The notes under the pieces were generated by a model. It did not search any database and was not told where the DNA came from. It saw only the letters and a program-made list of their open reading frames with translations. Shown here in pieces: positions 1-7,918 of a DNA stretch of 7,918 bases. Position 1 is the first letter of the stretch. Each line of letters starts with the position of its first letter. The position numbers and the translations under genes were made by a program. This stretch comes from Halovenus sp. (GTDB lineage Archaea; Halobacteriota; Halobacteria; Halobacteriales; Haloarculaceae), in the NCBI GenBank assembly GCA_003551265.1, contig PUMG01000049.1, forward strand, positions 1 to 7,918, read 5' to 3'.

Positions 1-1727
1 CTCGGGCCAAGCCAGCGTTTGGCGCGTCACCCGGTCTCGCGAATCGGGTCCTGGGGGGAATCGGCTCGATTACCTGGCGTGCGCCGGTGGCGTTCATCGT
101 CGCCGCGTTGCTCCTGTCCACTGCTGGCGTCTACGGAGCAACGACCATCGACACCGAGTTCAACCAGGCGGATTTCCTGCCCGAGAACCCGCCCGCCTGG
201 ACGGAGTACCTCCCCGGCCCGTTCCAGCCCGGGACGTACACTATCAGCGATGATTTCGCTTATCTCAACGAGAACTTCGCCGCCGGGGGAGGTGATGAGT
301 TCATACTGTTACAGGGGGAGATTACGTCTCCCGAACTGCTGGCCGCGCTCGATGCGGAGAGTGACAACCTCGAACGAGGCGGTACGATCCAGTTCCTCCC
401 CGACGGGACGCCCCAGGTGAGTGGAGTCCATACGGCGATTCGCGAGGTGGCAGCCGAGAACGAAACGTTCGGCGCGTTCGTCGACCAGTACGACGAAACC
501 GGCAATGGACTGCCAGACAGCAACGTCGAAGCGGTCTATGCGGAACTGTTCGCCGCCGACGAGGAGGTTGCCGCGACGTATCTGAGCCGGTCCGGTGAGG
601 AGTTCACCTCGACGCGCCTGCTGGTCGGTGTCGTGGGTGGTGAATCCGCTCAGAGTGTCGCCAACGACCTCCGTCCCTTCGCCGATGCAATCGCCGGCAT
701 CGATGCGGACATCAGTGCTGTTGCGACCGGTGAAGTCGTAACACAGGCCGTGTTGCAAGACGCTCTCCTGGAGACGCTCGTCGAAGCGTTCGCGGTGACA
801 GTGGTCGTCATTCTGGTGTTTCTGACAGTGCTGTTCTGGGTACGCTACCGGTCCGTTTCACTGGGATTGGTGACCACACTGCCGGTCGTCATGGCGCTCA
901 CGTGGTTGTTGGGTGCTATGGCGTTACTCGATATTCCGTTCAATTCCGAGACTGCAGTCATCACCAGTCTGGCGATCGGTCTCGGTGCCGCCTACAGCAT
1001 CTACGCCGGGGAGCGGTTCATGGACGAGCGCTCCCAGCGTGGGTCGGTGACCGCGGCGCTCGAGGCGACGATGACCGGGACGGGTGGTGCATTGCTCGCG
1101 AGCGCCGCCACGACAGCCGCGGCTTTCGGTGTACTCGCGCTTGCCCTCTCGCCACCACTCCAGCGGTTCGGACTCGTCACCGGAGCGGCAATCATCTTCG
1201 CGTTTGTCGCCGTCATCACCGTCCTTCCCGGTCTCCTGGTTATCAGAGATCGGTTACAGCCTGGCGGCGCCTACAGAGAGCGTCCGCTTGATGCACTCCG
1301 ACGGGGAGTCGAGACGCCTGTGGTCGCAGCGATAGGCCTCGCTGGCGCGCTGGCCGCTGGGGCTGCTGGGTGGTATCTGGCAACGGTCGTGTTCGAACTC
1401 GCCCCCACGGTTGGAGTGACCGTTGCGCTCGGTGCGGTTGTACTCGTGGGCGCACTCGGAGTTCCCATCCTCGGTGCAATCCAGCGACGGCTCCGCCTTC
1501 GTTCGGTGCGCCACTCCTCCCCACCGGTACTCGCCACGGGAGACATCGAAGAACGGTTCGAGGAGGTCGACGGCGATGCATACCGATTCGACTGCGCGGA
1601 CTGTGACGCGACGTTGCTCCTCGACGAAGCGGCGAGTGAGGAATTCGACGGGACCTGTATCGTCTGTGGGAGCGAAAACAGTATGGCTGCGTACACCAAA
1701 CTCGAAGAGAGTGAGGACAACCGATGA
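1..1727 (+). CDS. RND/MMPL-family membrane permease, C-terminal half, 5' end cut by window edge
   Basis: The frame is open from base 3 to the stop at 1725-1727 (574 codons), so the GTG at 87 is internal and the true start lies upstream. Visible parts: a membrane helix at about 87-140 (TM7 in RND numbering), a large outside domain to about 775, five helices near 777-845, 858-927, 952-1010, 1080-1146 and 1166-1242 (TM8-TM12), then two further helices near 1320-1394 and 1410-1482. The motif GLGAAYSIY in TM10 and the Gly/Ala-rich TM11 fit the MMPL/SSD-like family, which uses ion gradients to move lipids, drugs or proteins across or out of the membrane. The tail after about 1485 is soluble and carries CxxC at 1593-1604 and 1656-1667, separated by 17 residues, like a zinc ribbon. 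Substrate cannot be told. The position usually held by Asp in TM10 is Ala here. The stop overlaps the start of the next gene by 4 bases. Confidence 0.88.
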   Translation, partial: RAKPAFGASPGLANRVLGGIGSITWRAPVAFIVAALLLSTAGVYGATTIDTEFNQADFLPENPPAWTEYLPGPFQPGTYTISDDFAYLNENFAAGGGDEFILLQGEITSPELLAALDAESDNLERGGTIQFLPDGTPQVSGVHTAIREVAAENETFGAFVDQYDETGNGLPDSNVEAVYAELFAADEEVAATYLSRSGEEFTSTRLLVGVVGGESAQSVANDLRPFADAIAGIDADISAVATGEVVTQAVLQDALLETLVEAFAVTVVVILVFLTVLFWVRYRSVSLGLVTTLPVVMALTWLLGAMALLDIPFNSETAVITSLAIGLGAAYSIYAGERFMDERSQRGSVTAALEATMTGTGGALLASAATTAAAFGVLALALSPPLQRFGLVTGAAIIFAFVAVITVLPGLLVIRDRLQPGGAYRERPLDALRRGVETPVVAAIGLAGALAAGAAGWYLATVVFELAPTVGVTVALGAVVLVGALGVPILGAIQRRLRLRSVRHSSPPVLATGDIEERFEEVDGDAYRFDCADCDATLLLDEAASEEFDGTCIVCGSENSMAAYTKLEESEDNR

Positions 1728-2179
1728 CCGTTCCAGCCCAGGTTGCGATGGCGGACGACGCAATCGACAAGTTCCTCAGCGAGCACCAGACGGCGATTCT
1801 CTCGCTGGCGTACGCGAGTCAGCCCTACTCTATTCCGGTCACGTATCGATTCGACCCCGACAGTCGACACTTTTATTTCCGTCTCGTGTACTCGGGCCAC
1901 GGCGAGAAACAGCGGTTCCAGTCACAGCTTGGCGAGGCACGACTCGCGCTCTATGAGGAGTCTGCGCAGTCTTATCGGAGCGTCATCGCAGTCGGCTCAC
2001 CGAAAGAAATCCGTGAGGACGACCTGACGACCGATCACGTCACACAGTTTGGTGAGACGAGCCGACCACTGTTCGAGTTGTGGTCCGAACCCAGGAGGAA
2101 TCTCGACATCCGTCTCTACGAACTGAAGCCAGACCGAATAACAGGACGGCGAATCGATCTCCCGAACGTCTCTGAATGA
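1724..2179 (+). CDS. pyridoxamine 5'-phosphate oxidase family protein (flavin split-barrel)
   Basis: A 151-residue protein. The pattern of a short helix (DDAIDKFLSEHQ), then strands with SQPYSIPVTYRFD, HFYFRLVYSGHGEKQRF and ARLALYEES, fits the FMN-binding split-barrel fold of the pyridoxamine 5'-phosphate oxidase family; YSIPVTY is the characteristic strand that packs near the flavin. Small haloarchaeal members of this family are common and mostly uncharacterised, so true PdxH activity should not be assumed; F420, FMN or heme binding are all known among relatives. Start: ATG at 1724 overlaps the permease stop (ATGA) and has GTGAGG 7 bases upstream, which favours it over the in-frame ATG at 1748. 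The overlap implies coupled translation with the permease. It ends 16 bases before the convergent stop of the HalOD1 gene. Confidence 0.8.
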   Translation: MTVPAQVAMADDAIDKFLSEHQTAILSLAYASQPYSIPVTYRFDPDSRHFYFRLVYSGHGEKQRFQSQLGEARLALYEESAQSYRSVIAVGSPKEIREDDLTTDHVTQFGETSRPLFELWSEPRRNLDIRLYELKPDRITGRRIDLPNVSE

Positions 2180-2195
2180 GCAACAGGCTGGAGCG

Positions 2196-2504
2196 TTATT
2201 TCACAGAGACGGTACCGTCACTGGTAACAGTTACGTCGAAGTCATCGACCGCGAACGTCACTGTCCACTCGCTGTCTGTTTTTGTCTCGGCGTGAGCGAG
2301 CAACTGGTCGAGCGCTTCGACATCGACGTAGTCGTACAACTGGACGGGGAATTCAGGGGGAACACTGTCGTCGATCGCCGTTTCGTCTTTCACGGCAGCG
2401 ACTGTGTGTGTGATCGAAACGGCCGATTCTTCTCGGTGTTCGACATCATCATCGTCTGGCGACCGACTACCGCTCGAACGGTTCCGCTTCGTTGGTAACC
2501 GCAT
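2196..2504 (-). CDS. small HalOD1 output-domain protein
   Basis: A 102-residue acidic protein. Residues 1 to about 26 are a charged, probably disordered head with four Asp in a row. Residues about 27-102 match the HalOD1 pattern: SITHTVAAVKDETAID, then PVQLYDYVDVEALDQLLAH, then a beta hairpin ending in DVTVTSDGTVSVK. HalOD1 is a haloarchaeal domain found alone or at the end of signalling and regulatory proteins; no biochemical activity is firmly established. Start choice: the frame runs back to a GTG at 2552, but the ATG at 2504 lies about 27 bases downstream of the centre of TTTATA (2534-2529), the archaeal spacing for a leaderless mRNA that starts at its own ATG, and the GTG start would put this box inside the gene. 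It is divergent from the metallochaperone gene and convergent with the oxidase-family gene. Confidence 0.78.
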   Translation of the reverse strand: MRLPTKRNRSSGSRSPDDDDVEHREESAVSITHTVAAVKDETAIDDSVPPEFPVQLYDYVDVEALDQLLAHAETKTDSEWTVTFAVDDFDVTVTSDGTVSVK

Positions 2505-2522
2505 GACATCTAATAGCACATC

Positions 2523-2535
2523 AAGATATATAAAG
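2523..2535. promoter_or_regulatory. near-symmetric TATA box between HalOD1 gene and metallochaperone gene
   Basis: The AT-rich block AAGATATATAAAG reads as a TATA-like box on both strands. On the minus strand TTTATA (2534-2529) is centred about 27 bases before the ATG at 2504, which fits a leaderless transcript. On the plus strand TATAAA (2529-2534) would place a start near 2558, giving a leader of about 49 bases to the ATG at 2607. Seen directly: the sequence and spacing. Inferred: promoter function, stronger for the minus direction. Confidence 0.6.
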
Positions 2536-2557
2536 TACACGAACACTTTCACAGAGA

Positions 2558-2563
2558 TTTAAT
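2558..2563 (+). promoter_or_regulatory. alternative TATA-like box for the metallochaperone gene
   Basis: TTTAAT lies 44-49 bases before the ATG at 2607. With archaeal spacing, transcription would start near 2587 and leave a leader of about 20 bases. No Shine-Dalgarno-like purine run is visible before the ATG, so this short-leader reading is at least as good as use of the box at 2529. Only start-site mapping can separate the two. Confidence 0.35.
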
Positions 2564-2606
2564 ACATGTCGCAACCGACTTGTCAGCCGAGACAGTACCG
2601 GAACGT

Positions 2607-2807
2607 ATGGAACAATCGTTCACCGTGACAGGGATGGCGTGTGACGGCTGTGAAGCGAACGTCGAAAGCGCACTCGGAGAACTCGACGGGGTCGACGCTG
2701 TCGAAGCAGACCACGAACGAGACACAGTCGAGGTCAGCGCTGCCGACGTTTCGACCAGCGACCTCGCGGCCGCAATCGAAGACGCTGGCTACGAAGTAGA
2801 CCGGTAG
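2607..2807 (+). CDS. heavy-metal-associated (CopZ-like) metallochaperone
   Basis: A 66-residue single HMA domain. The metal loop GMACDGC is at residues 9-15, with Cys12 and Cys15 as the ligands; the rest follows the beta-alpha-beta-beta-alpha-beta plan (EANVESALGELDGVDAVEAD, then DTVEVSA, then AAAIEDAGYEV). Such proteins carry Cu(I), sometimes other soft metals, in the cytosol and hand it to a P-type ATPase. No copper ATPase lies in the window, so the partner is unknown. Start: the ATG at 2607 begins just before the first strand, as in the family; the TTG at 2580 would add nine residues with no family support. The stop is 5 bases from the gyrA stop on the other strand. Divergent from the HalOD1 gene across a short shared promoter region. 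The gene symbol copZ is plausible but not assigned, because metal and partner are not shown. Confidence 0.85.
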   Translation: MEQSFTVTGMACDGCEANVESALGELDGVDAVEADHERDTVEVSAADVSTSDLAAAIEDAGYEVDR

Positions 2808-2812
2808 CCGTC

Positions 2813-5329
2813 TCAGAGTACTTCCGGAACGACAGTGACCGAGGCGACCCGGTCGTCACCGTCGAGTCGCATGACAGTGACGCCCATCGTGTTGCGCCCC
2901 TGGGTCGATATCTCGTCGACGGGACAGCGCATAATCTGGCCGTTCTCGCTCATCACGACGATATCGTCACCAGTTTCGACAGCTTTGACGGTGGCGACGC
3001 GGCCGTTTCGCTCGTTCGTCTTGATGTCGACCAGTCCTTTCCCGTAGCGCGACTGGGGTCGGTACGACGACAGCGGAGTTCGTTTGCCGTAGCCCTTTCG
3101 TGTCACGGTCAACAGTGTGCGCTCGTCCTCGTCGTCGGTCGAGACCATTCCGGCAACCCGGTCGTCCCCGTCGAGAGCAATGCCACGGACTCCACGGGCG
3201 TTCCGTCCCATCTGTCGAACCTCGCTTTCGTCGAAACGGATGGTCATCCCTTCTTCGGTGGCGATAACGAGGTCGCCCGTACCATCGGTCACTGCCACGT
3301 CGATGAGTTCGTCGTCGTCACCGACGTTCGCGGCGATGATGCCGGTCGAGAGGATATTCTCGAAATCCGTCGCACATGTCCGCTTGATGTAGCCGTTTCG
3401 TGTGACCATCGTGATGCACTCGTCTGCTTCGAACTCGTCGGTGTTGACCACGGCCGTGATCTCTTCACCTGCGTCGAGGTCGATGAGGTTGACGGCGGAT
3501 TTCCCCCGGGCGGTCCGTGACATCTCGGGAATCTCATAGGTTTTGAGTCGGTACACCTTCCCGTAGTTCGTGAAACAGCAGAGGTAGTCGTGGCTGTTCG
3601 CCCGGAACACGTTCGACACACGGTCCCCCTCTTTGGGGTCTGACCCGATGATACCTTTCCCACCTCGGCCCTGGGGGTCGAACGCGTCGGCAGGCATCCG
3701 TTTGATGTAGTCTTCCTCGGTGATGACCACCAGACAGTCCTCCTCGGGGATGAGGTCCTCGTGTGTCACCTGCCCCTCGTCTTCGAGAATCGCAGTCCGT
3801 CGGTCGTCGCCGTACTCCTCGGCGAGTTCGCGGAGTTCGTCTTTGATGACCGACAGCAGCTCCGTTTCGGACGACAGCACACGCTCGAGGTACTCGATTT
3901 CGACCTGCAGCTCGTCGTACTCCGCTTCGATTTCGCCTGCTTCCATCGAGGTGAGCGACCCGATCTGCATCCGCAGGATGTGTTCTGCCTGCTCGGTCGA
4001 GAACGAAAACGTCGACTGCACGTCGGGATACTCGAGGTCGATGTCGAGTGTTTGAGGGTCGAGTTCGCCTTCGAGCACCTGCTGAGCCTGCTCACGGTCG
4101 GCTGACTCGGTGACGAGGTTGACGATTGCCTCCGCCTTCTCGACTGCTTCGAGCCTCCCTTCGAGGATGTGTGCTCGTTCCTGTGCTTCTTCGAGGTCGT
4201 GTCTCGACCGGCGGCGGACGACCTCCTTGCGGTGGGCAACGTACTGTTCGAGCGTCTCTTTCAGTGTCAGCACCTGCGGCTGGCCGTCGACCAGCGCGAG
4301 GTTGATGACGCCGAAGGTGGCTTCGAGGTGGTGCTCGAGCAACTGGTTCTCGACGACATCGACGTTCGCACCCCGCTTGAGGTCGATGACGACCCGGACG
4401 CCTTCGCGGTCGGACTCATCGCGCAGGTCTGAAATTCCCTCGATGACTCCCTCGTTGACGTTGTCGGCGATTCGCTCGACGAGACGCGCCTTGTTCGCCT
4501 GATACGGGATTTCCGTGATGATGATGCGGTCACCTCCCGTGTCGCGTCGCTCGATTTCGTACTCTGCACGCATGCGAATCCGTCCGCGACCGGTCGCATA
4601 TGCCGAGTAGATTGCGTCCTTGCCGACGATGTTCGCCCCTGTCGGGAAGTCCGGTCCCTTGATGTGTCCCATCAACTCCTCGACGCCACAGTCGGGGTTG
4701 TCGATGAGGTGAATCGTCGCGTCGACGACCTCACCGAGGTTGTGTGGCGGAATGTTCGTCGACATCCCGACTGCGATACCCGACGAGCCGTTCAGCAGGA
4801 GATTCGGCAGCTTCGCGGGGAGGACCTCGGGTTCGCGCAGTCGGTCGTCGTAGTTCGACTGGAAATCGACGGTGTCTTTGTCCAGGTCCGCCAGCAGCTC
4901 CTCGGCGAACGTGTCCATCCGGGCCTCCGTGTAGCGCATCGCGGCAGGCGGGTCGCCGTCCATCGACCCGAAGTTCCCCTGTCCGTCGACGAGCGGATAC
5001 CGAAGCGAAAAGGGCTGTGCCATCCGTACAAGGGTGTCGTAGATTGCCTTGTCGCCGTGGGGGTGGTAATCACCCATCGTCTCGCCGACGATGGACGAAC
5101 ACTTGCGGTGGCTCGAACCCGACGTGATGCCCATCTCCGACATCGCATACAGCACACGCCGGTGGACGGGCTTGAGTCCGTCTCGAACGTCCGGGAGGGC
5201 GCGACCGGCGATGACGCTCATCGCGTAGTCGATGTAGCTCTGTTCCATCTCGTCTTCGATGCGAACGTGCTCGACGTTCGCGGCCGGTACTTCGACGTCG
5301 TCTACGGGGTCTGGAAAGTCTGAACTCAT
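2813..5329 (-). CDS. gyrA: DNA gyrase subunit A
   Basis: 838 residues, normal length, with no intein. Gyrase A cuts and passes double-stranded DNA in the A2B2 enzyme that adds negative supercoils using ATP hydrolysed by GyrB. Seen in order: winged-helix start ([20 protein letters not shown], about 35-54), the quinolone region [13 protein letters not shown] (about 86-98), catalytic Tyr133 in [10 protein letters not shown], the tower and Arg/Glu-rich coiled coil to about residue 500, and a C-terminal beta-pinwheel with repeated blades (examples GRNARGVRG and GRNTMGVTV). The GyrA box reads QGRGGKG (553-559), which marks a wrapping gyrase rather than topoisomerase IV. Lys94 sits where E. coli has Ser83; Asp98 matches Asp87. 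Start ATG 5329 has TGAGGT 6 bases upstream. It follows gyrB by 12 bases, so the two are one operon. No acidic tail follows the pinwheel. Confidence 0.97.
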   Translation of the reverse strand: MSSDFPDPVDDVEVPAANVEHVRIEDEMEQSYIDYAMSVIAGRALPDVRDGLKPVHRRVLYAMSEMGITSGSSHRKCSSIVGETMGDYHPHGDKAIYDTLVRMAQPFSLRYPLVDGQGNFGSMDGDPPAAMRYTEARMDTFAEELLADLDKDTVDFQSNYDDRLREPEVLPAKLPNLLLNGSSGIAVGMSTNIPPHNLGEVVDATIHLIDNPDCGVEELMGHIKGPDFPTGANIVGKDAIYSAYATGRGRIRMRAEYEIERRDTGGDRIIITEIPYQANKARLVERIADNVNEGVIEGISDLRDESDREGVRVVIDLKRGANVDVVENQLLEHHLEATFGVINLALVDGQPQVLTLKETLEQYVAHRKEVVRRRSRHDLEEAQERAHILEGRLEAVEKAEAIVNLVTESADREQAQQVLEGELDPQTLDIDLEYPDVQSTFSFSTEQAEHILRMQIGSLTSMEAGEIEAEYDELQVEIEYLERVLSSETELLSVIKDELRELAEEYGDDRRTAILEDEGQVTHEDLIPEEDCLVVITEEDYIKRMPADAFDPQGRGGKGIIGSDPKEGDRVSNVFRANSHDYLCCFTNYGKVYRLKTYEIPEMSRTARGKSAVNLIDLDAGEEITAVVNTDEFEADECITMVTRNGYIKRTCATDFENILSTGIIAANVGDDDELIDVAVTDGTGDLVIATEEGMTIRFDESEVRQMGRNARGVRGIALDGDDRVAGMVSTDDEDERTLLTVTRKGYGKRTPLSSYRPQSRYGKGLVDIKTNERNGRVATVKAVETGDDIVVMSENGQIMRCPVDEISTQGRNTMGVTVMRLDGDDRVASVTVVPEVL

Positions 5330-5335
5330 GCGTTT

Positions 5336-5341
5336 ACCTCA
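5336..5341 (-). promoter_or_regulatory. Shine-Dalgarno site of gyrA
   Basis: TGAGGT lies in the 12-base gap between the gyrB stop and the gyrA ATG, 6 bases before the start codon. It fits the haloarchaeal 16S rRNA 3' end and supports internal translation start on a gyrB-gyrA mRNA. Confidence 0.6.
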
Positions 5342-7372
<2,031 letters not shown>

Positions 7373-7395
7373 TCAGGACGAGGTGTGCTGTCTCC

Positions 7396-7417
7396 TACTT
7401 GATTCGAACGTCAAGTA
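7396..7417. repeat. 22-base inverted repeat, 7-bp arms
   Basis: Arms TACTTGA (7396-7402) and TCAAGTA (7411-7417) are perfect reverse complements around an 8-base centre that itself contains the palindrome TTCGAA. It lies about 85 bases upstream of the gyrB TATA-like box. The shape fits a dimer-bound operator, but no regulator can be named and chance is not excluded. Confidence 0.45.
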
Positions 7418-7470
7418 ACTCGCCGATTTCGTGTGTTGGCGGGTCGAACTATAGGGATTATCGTACGTCA

Positions 7471-7510
7471 TCAGAGAGTTCTCGCCGCACGTTGTGGCGA
7501 GAATCTCTGA
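7471..7510. repeat. 40-base imperfect palindrome / hairpin between gyrB and top6B
   Basis: The arms pair over 15 bp: TCAGAGA (7471-7477) with TCTCTGA (7504-7510), then, past one bulged G at 7478, TTCTCGCC (7479-7486) with GGCGAGAA (7496-7503). The loop is 7487-7495. There is no T-run after either arm, and the element lies upstream of both diverging genes, so a terminator is unlikely. An operator or a cruciform that responds to negative supercoiling fits the place. Function is inferred only. Confidence 0.7.
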
Positions 7511-7547
7511 ACAGGTCCGATAACCCGTATAATACTTTCACCGTGCT

Positions 7548-7564
7548 TGCGTACAATCTTTAAG
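7548..7564 (+). promoter_or_regulatory. top6B promoter (TTTAAG box with TGCGTAC upstream)
   Basis: TTTAAG (7559-7564) is centred about 30 bases before the ATG at 7592, which predicts a start near 7588 and an almost leaderless mRNA. TGCGTAC (7548-7554) is 4 bases upstream of the box, the same pair of elements as before gyrB. A second AT-rich box, TATAAT (7528-7533), could give a start near 7558 with a leader of about 34 bases. Confidence 0.5.
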
Positions 7565-7573
7565 TCCCGGTGC

Positions 7574-7583
7574 GGTACGTACC
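7574..7583. repeat. perfect 10-base palindrome GGTACGTACC just before top6B
   Basis: GGTACGTACC equals its own reverse complement and lies between the TTTAAG box and the predicted start site, 8 bases before the ATG. A protein bound here would block promoter opening, so it is a candidate operator; no regulator is known from the sequence. Confidence 0.4.
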
Positions 7584-7591
7584 CTCACAAG

Positions 7592-7918
7592 ATGACATCG
7601 TATCAGTCACACCTCGGTGACGACGAGGGGATTGCCGAGGAACTGGCCGCGAGCCAGCGAGCGATCTCCATCGCCGAGTTCTTCGAGAAGAACAAACATA
7701 TGCTCGGATTCGACTCGGGTGCCCGGGGGCTCGTCACCGCCGTCAAAGAGGGCGTAGACAACAGCCTCGACGCCTGTGAAGAAGCAGGTATTCTTCCAGA
7801 CATTTACGTCGAAGTACAGGATGAAGGAGATTACTACCGCCTCGTCATTGAGGACAACGGTCCAGGAATTACGAAAGAACAGATTCCAAAAATATTCGGT
7901 AAGCTGTTATATGGGTCC
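7592..7918 (+). CDS. top6B: DNA topoisomerase VI subunit B, N-terminal 109 codons, cut by window edge
   Basis: The frame is open to the right edge. Top6B is the ATPase subunit of the archaeal type IIB topoisomerase VI, which with Top6A (Spo11-like) relaxes positive and negative supercoils and unlinks DNA. Seen: the head [17 protein letters not shown] (26-42), the GHKL N-box with Glu53 and Asn57 in [11 protein letters not shown], the [11 protein letters not shown] stretch, the Asp88 box EDNGPGI (87-93), and [12 protein letters not shown], the start of the ATP lid, at the edge. All ATP-site residues expected in this part are present, so there is no sign of decay. Start: the ATG at 7592 sits a few bases from the predicted transcription start, as usual for haloarchaea. 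The GHKL residues at 53-57 read EGVDN. Downstream top6A is expected from known haloarchaeal gene order but not seen. Confidence 0.95.
   Translation, partial: MTSYQSHLGDDEGIAEELAASQRAISIAEFFEKNKHMLGFDSGARGLVTAVKEGVDNSLDACEEAGILPDIYVEVQDEGDYYRLVIEDNGPGITKEQIPKIFGKLLYGS

Noticed and set aside
87..89. GTG at 87 as the start of the permease gene
   Set aside because: The same frame is open to the left edge and codes for typical RND sequence just before TM7; a start here would remove half of the transporter.
1243..1900. Several overlapping minus-strand open frames opposite the permease and oxidase-family genes
   Set aside because: Low-complexity Arg/Ser-rich translations typical of GC-rich shadows; the plus-strand genes explain the region.
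2224..2234. GTAACAGTTAC palindrome
   Set aside because: Lies in the coding end of the HalOD1 gene and is explained by Val/Thr codons; no regulatory context.
2550..2552. GTG at 2552 as the HalOD1 gene start
   Set aside because: It would place the TATA-like box within the gene; the ATG at 2504 has correct leaderless spacing and keeps the whole domain.
2566..2628. 20-codon frame starting at ATG 2566, overlapping the metallochaperone start
   Set aside because: Out of frame, short, with no ribosome site or family pattern; possible upstream frame but not supportable.
4664..5323. Long open frame on the plus strand opposite gyrA (219 codons)
   Set aside because: Antisense shadow caused by GC-rich codon bias; gyrA on the other strand is unmistakable.
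7396..7417. GATTCGAAC-like sequence as a tRNA T-arm
   Set aside because: No acceptor, D or anticodon stems can be found around it.
7471..7510. Hairpin read as a transcription terminator
   Set aside because: No T-run on either side, and both flanking genes are transcribed away from it.

Overview
The window looks like chromosomal DNA of a haloarchaeon (class Halobacteria). The evidence is acidic, Asp/Glu-rich proteins, GC-rich third codon positions, TTTAAG- or TATATA-type archaeal promoter boxes with starts at or near the transcript end, a HalOD1 domain protein (a haloarchaeal family), and bacterial-type DNA gyrase next to archaeal topoisomerase VI, a neighbourhood known from haloarchaea. Genus cannot be told from this stretch.

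Layout. 1-1727 (+): C-terminal half of an RND/MMPL-type membrane permease, cut by the left edge, with two extra membrane segments and a four-cysteine zinc-ribbon-like tail. It overlaps by 4 bases (ATGA) a flavin-type split-barrel protein of the pyridoxamine 5'-phosphate oxidase family (1724-2179, +). Convergent to it is a small HalOD1 protein (2196-2504, -). A short divergent promoter region with a near-symmetric TATA box separates that gene from a CopZ-like metallochaperone (2607-2807, +). The chaperone converges, with only 5 bases between stop codons, on the gyrB-gyrA operon (gyrA 2813-5329, gyrB 5342-7279, both -). A 312-base spacer rich in palindromes (7280-7591) divides gyrB from the divergent top6B, topoisomerase VI subunit B, of which the first 109 codons are present (7592-7918, +).

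Function. GyrA and GyrB form the A2B2 gyrase that puts negative supercoils into DNA. Top6B is the ATPase subunit of topoisomerase VI, which relaxes and decatenates; top6A would be expected just beyond the right edge. Enzymes that oppose each other on supercoiling are thus fired from one spacer. The spacer holds a 15-bp imperfect hairpin, two shorter palindromes, and a similar TGCGTAC + TTTAAG promoter pattern in both directions. This spacer is the part most worth attention; a supercoil-sensitive or shared control site is only a hypothesis. I see no mobile element, CRISPR array, RNA gene, intein or clear pseudogene, and no convincing new multi-gene system. The protein genes are mostly ordinary, with a few odd residues and domain additions noted under findings.
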